Shown: piece after piece, positions 35,890 to 44,180 of the stretch | How the letters are laid out: every line of letters begins with the position of its first letter | Position numbering within the stretch: position 1 is the first letter of the stretch | Assembly (NCBI RefSeq): GCF_005771565.1 | Contig: NZ_VAWA01000001.1 | Location: forward strand, 183,275-247,274 | From: Nesterenkonia sphaerica | Lineage (GTDB): Bacteria; Actinomycetota; Actinomycetes; Actinomycetales; Micrococcaceae | Direction of reading: 5' to 3' | Length of the DNA stretch: 64,000 nt | Program-made: the position numbers and the translations under genes | The notes under the pieces: model-generated | Told to the model about the DNA's origin: nothing | Database searches by the model: none | The model's input: only the letters and a program-made list of their open reading frames with translations

Positions 35890-36186
35890 GTGAACAACCA
35901 GAGCACATCAGAGGATGTGGCATTAGCCGCAGGTCAATACGATCAGGTCGCCAAAGCTGCTTCAGCAGGCATCATGTCTCACCGGTTGGTCGAAGACGCC
36001 GTGGTCGAAATTTCAGGCATGCCAGGCTCCCTCACGATCCGGCTCCGGTGCACCCTGCTGTCCCAGGAGGATTCGACCTGCGTGATCAGCCACATCTCTG
36101 AGCAGCTGCTCCCCGATGTTGAGAAAATTCTGGGAGAACCGTTCGCCACCCATGACCTCAGCTTCACAGTCGCTGACCGCTCATAG
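35890..36186 (+). CDS. Small Asp23/Gls24-like protein
   Basis: This 98-residue protein has beta-strands then a helix then a strand (SLTIRLRCTLL, ISHISEQLLPDVEKILG, LSFTV), like the core of Asp23/Gls24 envelope-stress proteins, but shorter than the family norm (about 110-150). The N-terminal 20 residues are polar. GTG start with AGGAGCACAGG upstream. The next gene encodes a small membrane protein, which fits Asp23 partnered with a membrane anchor. The family call is tentative. Confidence 0.5.
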   Translation: MNNQSTSEDVALAAGQYDQVAKAASAGIMSHRLVEDAVVEISGMPGSLTIRLRCTLLSQEDSTCVISHISEQLLPDVEKILGEPFATHDLSFTVADRS

Positions 36187-36212
36187 GCCATCACACAGAC
36201 AGCGAGGTCACC

Positions 36213-36404
36213 ATGGACATGGCACTCATCCACACCATCAACGCTTTTCTCTGGCCGCTGTTGGTGGCCGGGAGCCTGCTCGTGGTGTGGAGAATCTCGG
36301 CCAGCATCCGTACGCGCCGGGGAGCACCCCGGAGCACAATGGGGGACAGTGACCTCCTCGACCTCCCCCCGGCGGCGCCCGGGGAAGAGGCACCCAAGGG
36401 TTGA
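36213..36404 (+). CDS. Small single-helix membrane protein
   Basis: This 63-residue protein has one membrane helix (about 8-30) and a Pro/Ala-rich hydrophilic tail. A GAGGTCACC ribosome site precedes the ATG, and the gene is 26 bases after the Asp23-like gene, so it is probably cotranscribed and could act as its membrane anchor. No family recognised. Confidence 0.55.
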   Translation: MDMALIHTINAFLWPLLVAGSLLVVWRISASIRTRRGAPRSTMGDSDLLDLPPAAPGEEAPKG

Positions 36405-36429
36405 TCACTTCCTACCCGTGGAGGTGCCA

Positions 36430-36460
36430 GCGGGCCTGCCGCAGGCGGGGGTCCGCCCGC
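36430..36460. terminator. GC-rich hairpins between convergent gene ends
   Basis: Overlapping stems (GCCTGC/GCAGGC at 36434-36446; GGCGG/CCGCC at 36444-36457) and flanking GCGGGC/GCCCGC lie between the small membrane gene and the convergent aldehyde dehydrogenase. Probably a bidirectional terminator, but alternative foldings compete. Confidence 0.45.
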
Positions 36461-36473
36461 GGCGAACCACCGC

Positions 36474-37865
36474 TCAGCGGGTCAGAGGGTGGGTCCTGAC
36501 CCGGACTAAGCGTTCGTTGGTGAACTCCCGCAGCGCCCACTGAGCATTCTCCCTGCCATATCCGGAGTTGTTGATCCCGCCGAACGGGAATTCCGGGCTG
36601 GAATCCATATGCGTGTTGACCAACGTCATCCCGGCGTTGATCCGCTCTGCCAATTGCTGCCCTTGCTCAGCGTCGGTGGTCCACACCGAGGCCATTAGCC
36701 CGTATTGGGTCCTGTTGGCGATCCTCACGGCGTCGTCCTCGTCCTGGGCCCGGAAGACCATGACGGCGGGGCCGAACAGTTCGTGGCAGCCCAGGTCACT
36801 GTCGAGGTCGATGTCACTGAGCAGCGCCGGGGACATGAACCAGCCGTCCCGGTCCAGCTTCTGGCCACCGGTGTGCAGTGTGGCACCCTCATCGACAGCC
36901 TGCTGGATGCGTGCCACCACCTCATCGCGGGCACCCTCGGAGGACAAGGGTCCCATGTCGGTCTCCGGATGGTCATACTCTCCGACCTTCACCGCAGTCA
37001 CCGCGTTCTTGGCGGCCTCCAGGAACTCGTCGTAGAGGTGATCGAGCACAATGAAGCGTTTCGGCGAGGTGCAGACCTGACCGGCGTTGGCAGTCCGCAG
37101 GGTGACCAGCTTCTTGGCCAGGGCGGCGACGTCGTCAGTGTCCACCACAATGGCCGGATCATTGCCCCCGAGCTCCAGGACGGACTTCTTCAGGTACTTT
37201 GCGGCTAGCCCAGCCACGGAGGCTCCTGCGATCTCGGACCCGGTCAGCGAGACTCCCTTGACGCGGAAGTCCTGCAGCACCGCTTCGGCATCGCTGCTGT
37301 TGAGGTAGACGTTGGTGTACACACCCCGCGGCAGGCCCGCCTCCTCCAGAATCTCCTGGAACTTCTGTGACGATTCCGGGCAGATGGCTGCCTGCTTCAT
37401 CAGGATGGTGTTGCCCACCATGAGGTTGGGCATGGTGAAGCGGGCAATCTGATTGTAGGGAAAGTTCCACGGCATGATACCCAGCAGCACGCCCAGCGGA
37501 TCATGCTTCACATAGGTCCGGTCAGCCCCCTGCGCCTCCGGCAGCTCGGTGGGTTTCAGGAACTCTCCGGCGTTCTTGGCGAACCACCGGGCGGTGAAGG
37601 CGACCTTCTTCACCTCGGATTTCCCCTGCTTCAGAGGCTTGCCCATCTCCCGGCCTATGATGTGGGCCAGTTCCTCGGCGCGGGATTCGAAGAGGTCGGC
37701 GGCCCGGCTGAGCACCGCGGCGCGCTCTTCCACCGGGGTCGCCCGCCACAGCTGGAACGCCTCATCGGCGGTCTGGACCACCTCGGGGATCTGCTCCACC
37801 TTCAGCGAGTCGAAGGTCTTTTCCACCTCACCGGTGTTCGGGTTCGTCACTGCGAATGTGCTCAT
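36474..37865 (-). CDS. NAD(P)-dependent aldehyde dehydrogenase, succinate-semialdehyde dehydrogenase type
   Basis: This 463-residue aldehyde dehydrogenase has the catalytic cysteine in NAGQVCTSPKRF, the general base in LELGGNDP and the cofactor site in PWNFPYNQIARF. Overall it resembles the GabD/Sad branch (succinate semialdehyde to succinate), which fits the gabT gene in this window, though the two are 21 kb apart. Other aldehydes are possible. ATG 37865 was chosen because the longer frame upstream is the opposite strand of a spacer. Confidence 0.85.
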   Translation of the reverse strand: MSTFAVTNPNTGEVEKTFDSLKVEQIPEVVQTADEAFQLWRATPVEERAAVLSRAADLFESRAEELAHIIGREMGKPLKQGKSEVKKVAFTARWFAKNAGEFLKPTELPEAQGADRTYVKHDPLGVLLGIMPWNFPYNQIARFTMPNLMVGNTILMKQAAICPESSQKFQEILEEAGLPRGVYTNVYLNSSDAEAVLQDFRVKGVSLTGSEIAGASVAGLAAKYLKKSVLELGGNDPAIVVDTDDVAALAKKLVTLRTANAGQVCTSPKRFIVLDHLYDEFLEAAKNAVTAVKVGEYDHPETDMGPLSSEGARDEVVARIQQAVDEGATLHTGGQKLDRDGWFMSPALLSDIDLDSDLGCHELFGPAVMVFRAQDEDDAVRIANRTQYGLMASVWTTDAEQGQQLAERINAGMTLVNTHMDSSPEFPFGGINNSGYGRENAQWALREFTNERLVRVRTHPLTR

Positions 37866-38017
37866 ACAGCCATTGAAGTCCCCATGGCCGCCGCACGTCG
37901 AGCAATTTCGGTAACAGCTGAGAACGCGTCCGTGCCCGCCGCGTTGGTGGAGCGCACCGTAGGGTGAGCAGCAGAACAGAAATCTCGTCCCCACTGGATT
38001 CAGCAAAGGATGCCCCT

Positions 38018-38953
38018 ATGCGTCATGTCCCCCTTGGCCCCGCCGGCCCGCAGGTGTCCAATATCGTCGCCGGAATGATGCGAATCGGTGACAAGTCCGA
38101 CCAGCAGATCCGCCAGCTCTACCGCACCGCGCGAGCAGCAGGCGTCGATGTTTTTGATCACGCTGACATCTACGGCGGTCAGCGGCACCTGTGCGAGGAG
38201 CGGTTCGGCCAGGCGTTGCAGCTCAGCACCACCGAGCGTGCGGAGCTGACCTTGCAGACCAAGACCGGGGTCATCACCGGGGACCCGTACTATGACTCCT
38301 CCTATGAGCACATTGTCGCCTCAGTGGAAAACTCCCTGCGCGCGCTCGCCACTGACTATGTGGACGTCCTGATCATTCACCGCCCCGATGCCCTGGTGGA
38401 ACCCGAGGAGGTTGCCCGCGCCTTCGACCACCTGGAGGCCAGCGGCAAGGTCCGCGCCTTCGGGGTCTCCAATCACACCCCTCGGCAGATCGATCTGCTC
38501 AAGACTGCGGTGCAGCAGCCCTTGGTGGTCAACCAGGTTCAACTGTCGCTGACGCACTCCAGCCTCATAGCCCAGGGCATTGCGGCCAATATCCAGGACC
38601 GTCCGGGTGCGGTGACGCTCAACGGCGGCGGACTGATCGATTACTGCCGCATCCACCAGATGACCCTTCAAGCGTGGTCACCGTTCCAGAAGGGGACCGG
38701 AGCCGGAGTCTTCCTCGGCGCCGCCGAGTATCCTGAGCTCAACGCGGCGCTGGAACGTCTGGCCCGGACCTATGGAGTGACGCCGCTGGCAGTGGCCACC
38801 GCGTGGATCACCCGGCACCCGGCAGGCATGCAGGTCATTCTGGGAACGACGACGCCGCAGCGACTCACCGACGCCTCCGCCGGCTCAGATCTGCCGCTGA
38901 GCAGACAGGAGTGGTACGGCTTGTTCCGAGCCGCAGGCCACCACGTGCCCTGA
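38018..38953 (+). CDS. Aldo/keto reductase
   Basis: This 311-residue TIM-barrel reductase has the AKR catalytic residues: Asp and Tyr in DVFDHADIYGG, Lys in LQTKTGV and His in VLIIHRPD. It looks like the YdhF-type branch. Substrate unknown. ATG 38018 follows an AAAGGA site, and the protein starts MRHVPLGPAGPQVSNIVAGMMRIG, as expected for the family. It lies just upstream of the inositol operon with a 311-base gap, so it is unlikely to be cotranscribed. Confidence 0.87.
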   Translation: MRHVPLGPAGPQVSNIVAGMMRIGDKSDQQIRQLYRTARAAGVDVFDHADIYGGQRHLCEERFGQALQLSTTERAELTLQTKTGVITGDPYYDSSYEHIVASVENSLRALATDYVDVLIIHRPDALVEPEEVARAFDHLEASGKVRAFGVSNHTPRQIDLLKTAVQQPLVVNQVQLSLTHSSLIAQGIAANIQDRPGAVTLNGGGLIDYCRIHQMTLQAWSPFQKGTGAGVFLGAAEYPELNAALERLARTYGVTPLAVATAWITRHPAGMQVILGTTTPQRLTDASAGSDLPLSRQEWYGLFRAAGHHVP

Positions 38954-39264
38954 CGCGCAGCACCGTTAGAGCTGCGGGTCAGAAGCTATTAGAAAGCCTA
39001 CGACCGGAATGATGCTCTCCGCTGTTACGGCGGAAGGTGTACACGAGCTTTGTCACTTCGCTCTTCACGTTCAGCCCGGCGGTCTGTGTGACATGACTGA
39101 TTGTGTGAGGAGGCATTCCGCGAAGCTTGCTGCCGTCCACCCCCACTGCCTGACTGATTGTCTTGACAATAGGACATCTCAGAGGGGAGAGTGGTATCCG
39201 ACACATTCTTGACGGTACCGCCCGCCCGCGTGGCAGCCGGTTGAGCCCTCAAAGGAGGAACTCC
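38954..39264. promoter_or_regulatory. Promoter region of the inositol operon
   Basis: This 311-base gap holds no gene. It must contain the promoter of the iol operon. The main feature is the palindrome at 39157-39170. A second TTGAC (39209-39213) and a TGGTAT (39192-39197) are candidate core promoter parts, but no pair with ideal spacing was found. Confidence 0.55.
39157..39170. promoter_or_regulatory. Inositol operator, copy 1
   Basis: ATTGTC-TT-GACAAT is a perfect inverted repeat and contains TGTCTTGACA (39159-39168), which fits the KGWCHTRACA consensus known for Corynebacterium IolR. A TTGACA hexamer lies inside it, so a bound repressor would block a -35 element. The iolE-like start is 94 bases downstream. 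Confidence 0.72.
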
Positions 39265-40224
39265 ATGTCAGTGGAAGCTACACACACTCCCGCGCACGCA
39301 CAGGATGGCACCCCCCATCCTTTGCTGATCGGCACTGCCCCCGACTCCTGGGGTGTGTGGTTCCCGGATGACCCGAAGCAGACTCCGTGGCAGCGCTTCC
39401 TGGACGAGGCCGCAGAGGCGGGCTACCACTACGTCGAACTGGGTCCCTACGGATACCTGCCGACTGACCCGGCCCGCTTGCGCGATGAGCTGGCCGCACG
39501 TGACCTGCAAGTCAGCGCCGGCACCATCTTCACCGGATTTCACCGCACTGACCCGGTGGAGCGGGACGCCGTGTGGGCCCAGGTTCACCGGGTGGCGGAA
39601 CTCACCGCAGCAGTCGGTGGAGAGCACATGGTGGTGATCCCCGCGATGTGGCGCGATGACGTCACCGGTGAGGCGGTGGAGAATGAGGAGCTCAACCCGG
39701 AGGAATGGGCGACCCTACTGGCCGGCCACAATGAGCTGGGCCAGGTGCTGCATGAGAAGTACGGGCTGCGCCAGCAGTTCCACTCCCACGCAGACGCCCA
39801 CATCTGCAACCAGACACAGATCACCCGCTTCCTGGAGGGCACCGACCCCGACCTGGTGACCCTGTGCCTGGACACCGGTCACGCCGAATACGGTGGCGCC
39901 TCCTCGGTGGAGATCATCCGCAACTACCCGGACCGGGTGGGCTACCTGCACCTGAAGCAGATCGACCCCCAAGTGATGGAGGTGGTCCGCCGGGACAACC
40001 TGACGTGGGCGGAGGCAAACAAGGCCGGGGTCATGGTCGAACCGCCCGCCGGGCTTCCCGACCTGGCCGAGGTCATCGACGAGCTTGAGCAGCTGAATCG
40101 CAGCTTCTACTGCATTGTGGAGCAGGATATGTACCCGGTCAGCTCATTCGAGGTCCCCCTCCCGATCGCCGCCCGTACCCGCCGCTACCTGTGCGGCTGC
40201 GGCTCCCGCACCCGAATCCGCTAA
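39265..40224 (+). CDS. Sugar phosphate isomerase/epimerase, probable inosose dehydratase (IolE-like)
   Basis: This 319-residue TIM-barrel protein aligns by eye with IolE (2-keto-myo-inositol dehydratase): IGTAPDSWGVWFPDD at the start, EEWATLLAGHNELGQVLHEK, then metal-site histidines in QFHSHADAHI and CLDTGHAEY, and a late glutamate in CIVEQDMYPV. It is the first gene of the iol operon and no other gene here looks more like IolE, so it should remove water from scyllo-inosose. The family also includes other isomerases, so the exact reaction is inferred. An AAAGGAGG ribosome site precedes the ATG. Confidence 0.75.
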   Translation: MSVEATHTPAHAQDGTPHPLLIGTAPDSWGVWFPDDPKQTPWQRFLDEAAEAGYHYVELGPYGYLPTDPARLRDELAARDLQVSAGTIFTGFHRTDPVERDAVWAQVHRVAELTAAVGGEHMVVIPAMWRDDVTGEAVENEELNPEEWATLLAGHNELGQVLHEKYGLRQQFHSHADAHICNQTQITRFLEGTDPDLVTLCLDTGHAEYGGASSVEIIRNYPDRVGYLHLKQIDPQVMEVVRRDNLTWAEANKAGVMVEPPAGLPDLAEVIDELEQLNRSFYCIVEQDMYPVSSFEVPLPIAARTRRYLCGCGSRTRIR

Positions 40225-40234
40225 GGAGAGACTG

Positions 40235-41260
40235 ATGAGCTACGACGTCATCACCACCGGCCGCATCAGTGTGGACATCTACCCCAATGACATCGGCGTG
40301 GGCCTGGCCGAGGTCCAATCATTCGGCAAGTACCTGGGCGGATCACCCTCCAATGTGGCTGTCGCCGCCGCACGTCACGGACGGCGGACCGCCGTCATCA
40401 CCCGCACCGGCAATGACCCCTTCGGTGATTTCCTGCGCTCCGAACTGCGCCGCTACGGCGTCGACCCCCGGTGGGCGACCGGGGTGCCCGGCCTGCAGAC
40501 CCCGGTGACGTTCTGCGCCATTCAGCCTCCAGAAGACTTCCCCCTCTACTTTTATGGGCGCAGCCCCAGCGCCCCGGACTGGGAAATTCAGGCCGCGGAG
40601 GTTGACTACGACGCCGTCCGCGCCACCTCGATCTTCTGGTCCACCGTGACTGGTATGGTCCGGGAGAATTCCCGCGAGGCGCAGCTGGCCATGCACCAGG
40701 CCCGGCCTCGCCAGGACCTTGCGCCGGGCCAGCACACCATCTTGGACTTGGACTACCGGCCGATGTTCTGGGACTCCAAAGCCGCAGCCCGAGAGCAGGT
40801 GGAAAGACTGCTGCCCTACATTACGGTGGCGGTGGGCAACTCTGAGGAATGCTCGGTGGCTGTCGGTGAGGGAACACCGGATGAGCAGGCAGACCGTCTG
40901 CTCGAAGCCGGGGTCAAGCTTGCCATCGTCAAGCTGGGCTCCTCCGGAGTTATGGCCGCCACCGCCGAGGAGCGGGTGGTCTCGGCGCCGCTGCCGGTCC
41001 AGACGGTCAATGGTCTGGGGGCGGGGGACTCCTTCGGCGGGGCGCTCTGCCACGGGCTGCTGGCCGGCTGGCCGCTGAAGAATGTGCTGGACTTCGCCAA
41101 TGCCGCCGGTGCCTACGTGGCTGGGGAGATCGCCTGCTCGGAAGCCATGCCCACCACCACGCAGCTGATGGACATGCTCAGAGACCGCGGCCGTGAGGTG
41201 CCCCACCAGGCGCCTGCTGCAGCATCCGCCACCGCCCCAGGGTTGGGAGAGAGTCGATGA
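40235..41260 (+). CDS. iolC: 5-dehydro-2-deoxygluconokinase IolC
   Basis: This is a PfkB-family kinase of 341 residues with GGSPSNVAVAAARHG (sugar site, about 36-50) and the catalytic motif NGLGAGDSFGGA (about 254-265). In the inositol pathway it phosphorylates 2-deoxy-5-keto-D-gluconate. The C-terminal 30 residues are Ala/Pro-rich and probably flexible. It begins ten bases after the IolE-like stop, with AAGGAGAG, and overlaps the aldolase start by four bases. Confidence 0.9.
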   Translation: MSYDVITTGRISVDIYPNDIGVGLAEVQSFGKYLGGSPSNVAVAAARHGRRTAVITRTGNDPFGDFLRSELRRYGVDPRWATGVPGLQTPVTFCAIQPPEDFPLYFYGRSPSAPDWEIQAAEVDYDAVRATSIFWSTVTGMVRENSREAQLAMHQARPRQDLAPGQHTILDLDYRPMFWDSKAAAREQVERLLPYITVAVGNSEECSVAVGEGTPDEQADRLLEAGVKLAIVKLGSSGVMAATAEERVVSAPLPVQTVNGLGAGDSFGGALCHGLLAGWPLKNVLDFANAAGAYVAGEIACSEAMPTTTQLMDMLRDRGREVPHQAPAAASATAPGLGESR

Positions 41261-42189
41261 CTTTGGACTCCCTCACCTTCGCTGAGCCCGGCGACGACAA
41301 CCCCGCCCGCTATGAGCCCCTGACCCGCATCCGGCTGGAGGACCCGGGCGCAGTGCTGCGGGCAGCGCGCGCCCGGCGCCAGCACCCCGGCCGGGTCTAT
41401 GGCCGGCAGAACTTCATCATCGCCGCAGACCACCCGGCCCGCGGGGCGCTCGCCGTGAAGGGGGATTCTCATGCGATGGCGGACCGGCGGTCGCTGCTGG
41501 ACCGGCTGCGGGTCGCGCTGGCGAACCCCAAGGTGGACGGAGTCCTGGCCTCCCCCGATGTGCTCGAGGACTTACTGCTGCTCGGGGCCTTGGAGGGCAA
41601 GATGATCTTCGGTTCCATGAACCGCGGGGGCCTGCCCGGGTTGGTCAATGAGATCGACGATCGCTTCACTGGCCACACTGCCAGTGCGCTCGCTGAGCTC
41701 GGAGCCGACGGGGGCAAGATGCTCACCCGCATCGCCTTCGACTCGGAGCACACCACCTCCATCCTCGAGTCCACCGCCCGGGCGGTGGACTCACTTCACG
41801 CACACGATCTGATTGCCATGGTGGAGCCGTTCATCGCCACTACCAGCGGCGAGCGCGTCAGCAACGTGCTCAGCACGGAGGCGGTGGTGCAGTCGGTGGC
41901 CATCGCGCAGGGCCTGGGTGCCCGCTCGGCGCGTACCTGGATGAAACTGCCAGTGGTGGAGGACATGGAGCGAGTCATGGCGGCCACCACACTGCCCACT
42001 GTGCTGCTCGGCGGCGAACCCAACGGTAAAACGGATGAGGTGCTGGAGTCGTGGCGCAGCGCACTGGCGCTGCCTGGAGTACAGGGCCTGACCGTCGGGC
42101 GCACCCTGCTGTATCCCGACGACGGCGACGTCGCCGCTGCGGTCGAGACCGCCGCATCCCTGCTCCGTGACGAGACTAAGGAGAACTGA
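41257..42189 (+). CDS. Cgl0159 family (beta/alpha)8 aldolase-like protein
   Basis: This 310-residue barrel protein belongs to the Cgl0159 group found in actinobacterial inositol operons, related to DeoC/LacD class I aldolases. A conserved lysine near KMLTRIAFD, or in MKLPVVEDM, could form the Schiff base. It probably performs the missing step of the operon: cleavage of 2-deoxy-5-keto-gluconate-6-phosphate to dihydroxyacetone phosphate and malonate semialdehyde (the IolJ role), since no IolJ is present. It overlaps iolC by four bases and touches iolD, so it is translationally coupled on both sides. Confidence 0.82.
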   Translation: MTLDSLTFAEPGDDNPARYEPLTRIRLEDPGAVLRAARARRQHPGRVYGRQNFIIAADHPARGALAVKGDSHAMADRRSLLDRLRVALANPKVDGVLASPDVLEDLLLLGALEGKMIFGSMNRGGLPGLVNEIDDRFTGHTASALAELGADGGKMLTRIAFDSEHTTSILESTARAVDSLHAHDLIAMVEPFIATTSGERVSNVLSTEAVVQSVAIAQGLGARSARTWMKLPVVEDMERVMAATTLPTVLLGGEPNGKTDEVLESWRSALALPGVQGLTVGRTLLYPDDGDVAAAVETAASLLRDETKEN

Positions 42190-44180
42190 TGAGCACACGC
42201 ACTCTCAGCGTCGCGCAGGCGACTGTTGAATTCCTCGCCAACCAATGGACGGTCGACGTCGTCGACGGTGAACGCACTGAGGTGCGCACCATTCCGGGAA
42301 TGCACGGGATTTTCGGCCACGGCAACCTCGCGGGTGTGGGTCAGGCACTGAAGCAGGCCCAGGTGAAGGCGCCCGGACTCATGCCCTACCACCAAGGGCG
42401 CAATGAGCAGGGGCTTGTTCACCAGGCGGTGGGCTACGCCCGTCACACCAGGCGCCGGCAGACTTTTGGGGTGACCGCCTCCATCGGCCCAGGGTCCACC
42501 AACATGGCCACCGGTGCGGCTCTGGCCACCACCAACCGGCTTCCGGCTCTGCTGCTGGCCTCTGACGAGTTCGCCACCAGGGCCCCGGACCCGGTGTTGC
42601 AGCAGCTGGAGCTCCCGCATGGCCATGACATCACCTGCGCGGACCTGTTCCGGCCGATCAGCCGGTACTTTGACCGCGTGCAGCGGCCTGAGCAGCTCTT
42701 CTCAGCCCTGCTGAACGGAATGCGGGTGCTGATGGACCCCGCAGAGACTGGCGCGGTAACCATCTCGCTGCCGCAGGATGTCCAAGCCGAACGCATCGAG
42801 GTCCCGGAGGCGTTTCTGGCGCGCCGGGAGTGGCGGATCCGCCGGCCCGATCCGGAGGATGTGGACATCGCTGCTGCGATCGAGGTCATCCGGGATGCTC
42901 AGCAGCCGCTGATCATCGCAGGCGGCGGCGTGCACTACGCCTTCGCCACGGAGAAGCTGCAGGCCCTGGCCGAGGCCACCGGAATCCCGGTGGCCTACAC
43001 CCAGGCAGGTGTGGGGACCCTGAACTGGGACCACGAGCTGTGCCTGGGGGCGATCGGTTCCACCGGTTCCACCGCCTCGAACGCCTACGCCAAGGATGCC
43101 GATGTTGTGATCGGCCTGGGCACCCGGTATGAGGACTTCACCACTGCCTCCATGACCGCCTTCCAGCACCCCGGTGTGCGCTTCGTCAATGTCAATATCA
43201 CCGGAATGGACGCCTATAAAGTCGGTGCCTCAGTGCAGATCGTCGCCGATGCGGGCAAGACCATCCCGGCGCTCCAGGCCAGCCTCACCAGTGTGGGCTA
43301 CCGGACTCCGGCTGCGGCGGCGGAGCTGGTGCGCACCGAACGCGCACGCTGGCACGCCAGTGTGGATGAGGCTTTCAGCGTCCGCAACCAGCCGCTGCCA
43401 GCCCAAACAGAGATCATCGGTGCGGTCAACCAGGCCATGGATGACCAGGACGTCGTGGTCTGCGCGGCAGGATCCTTGCCCGGAGACCTCCACAAACTCT
43501 GGCGGGTCAAAGACTCCCACGGCTACCACGTCGAATACGCCTTCTCCTGCATGGGGTACGAGATCGCCGGCGGACTCGGTCTCAAGCGTGCAACCCAAGA
43601 TGAGGCGGCAGCAGCCGGGCGGGACCCCCAGGATGGCCGCGACGTCGTCGTCATGGTCGGTGACGGCTCCTACCTGATGATGCATACCGAACTGGTCACC
43701 GCAGTCGCCGAGCGGATCAAACTAGTGGTGGTGCTGCTGCAGAATCACGGCTTCGCCTCGATTGGCGCCCTTTCCGAGTCCCTAGGATCCCAGCGCTTCG
43801 GCACCAAGTACCGGTACCTGGAAGAACAGACCCACAACTTCGAACAAGGCGAACCGCTGCCGGTGGACATTGCCGCCAATGCCGAGTCTCTCGGCGTCAC
43901 CGTGCTGCGCGTGGAACCGGGCGCAGATGCCATCGACCGGCTGGCGGATGCAGTCGCCGAAGCCAAAGCACGTCCGGAGGGCTCGGGTCCGGTGCTGATC
44001 CACATCAATTCTGACCTGTATCTGGACGCTCCCGACTCTGAGTCCTGGTGGGACGTCCCGGTCGCTGAAGTCTCGGACCTGGAGTCCACCCAAACCGCCT
44101 ACACCACCTACCAAGAACACAAATCCCGGCAACGCCTGCTCCTTGGCCCCGCCGAAGACCACGTGGAAGGAAACCTCTGA
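42189..44180 (+). CDS. iolD: 3D-(3,5/4)-trihydroxycyclohexane-1,2-dione acylhydrolase IolD
   Basis: This ThDP-dependent enzyme opens the inositol ring by hydrolysing the cyclic dione to 5-deoxy-glucuronate. At 663 residues it has the acetolactate-synthase-like three-domain form: N-terminal pyrimidine-binding domain with the activating glutamate in HQGRNEQG (about 58-65), a central domain, and a C-terminal ThDP/Mg site with GDGSYLMM (about 491-498). IolD is almost diagnostic of inositol catabolism. It shares its first base with the aldolase stop and its last base with the start of iolA. Confidence 0.96.
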   Translation: MSTRTLSVAQATVEFLANQWTVDVVDGERTEVRTIPGMHGIFGHGNLAGVGQALKQAQVKAPGLMPYHQGRNEQGLVHQAVGYARHTRRRQTFGVTASIGPGSTNMATGAALATTNRLPALLLASDEFATRAPDPVLQQLELPHGHDITCADLFRPISRYFDRVQRPEQLFSALLNGMRVLMDPAETGAVTISLPQDVQAERIEVPEAFLARREWRIRRPDPEDVDIAAAIEVIRDAQQPLIIAGGGVHYAFATEKLQALAEATGIPVAYTQAGVGTLNWDHELCLGAIGSTGSTASNAYAKDADVVIGLGTRYEDFTTASMTAFQHPGVRFVNVNITGMDAYKVGASVQIVADAGKTIPALQASLTSVGYRTPAAAAELVRTERARWHASVDEAFSVRNQPLPAQTEIIGAVNQAMDDQDVVVCAAGSLPGDLHKLWRVKDSHGYHVEYAFSCMGYEIAGGLGLKRATQDEAAAAGRDPQDGRDVVVMVGDGSYLMMHTELVTAVAERIKLVVVLLQNHGFASIGALSESLGSQRFGTKYRYLEEQTHNFEQGEPLPVDIAANAESLGVTVLRVEPGADAIDRLADAVAEAKARPEGSGPVLIHINSDLYLDAPDSESWWDVPVAEVSDLESTQTAYTTYQEHKSRQRLLLGPAEDHVEGNL

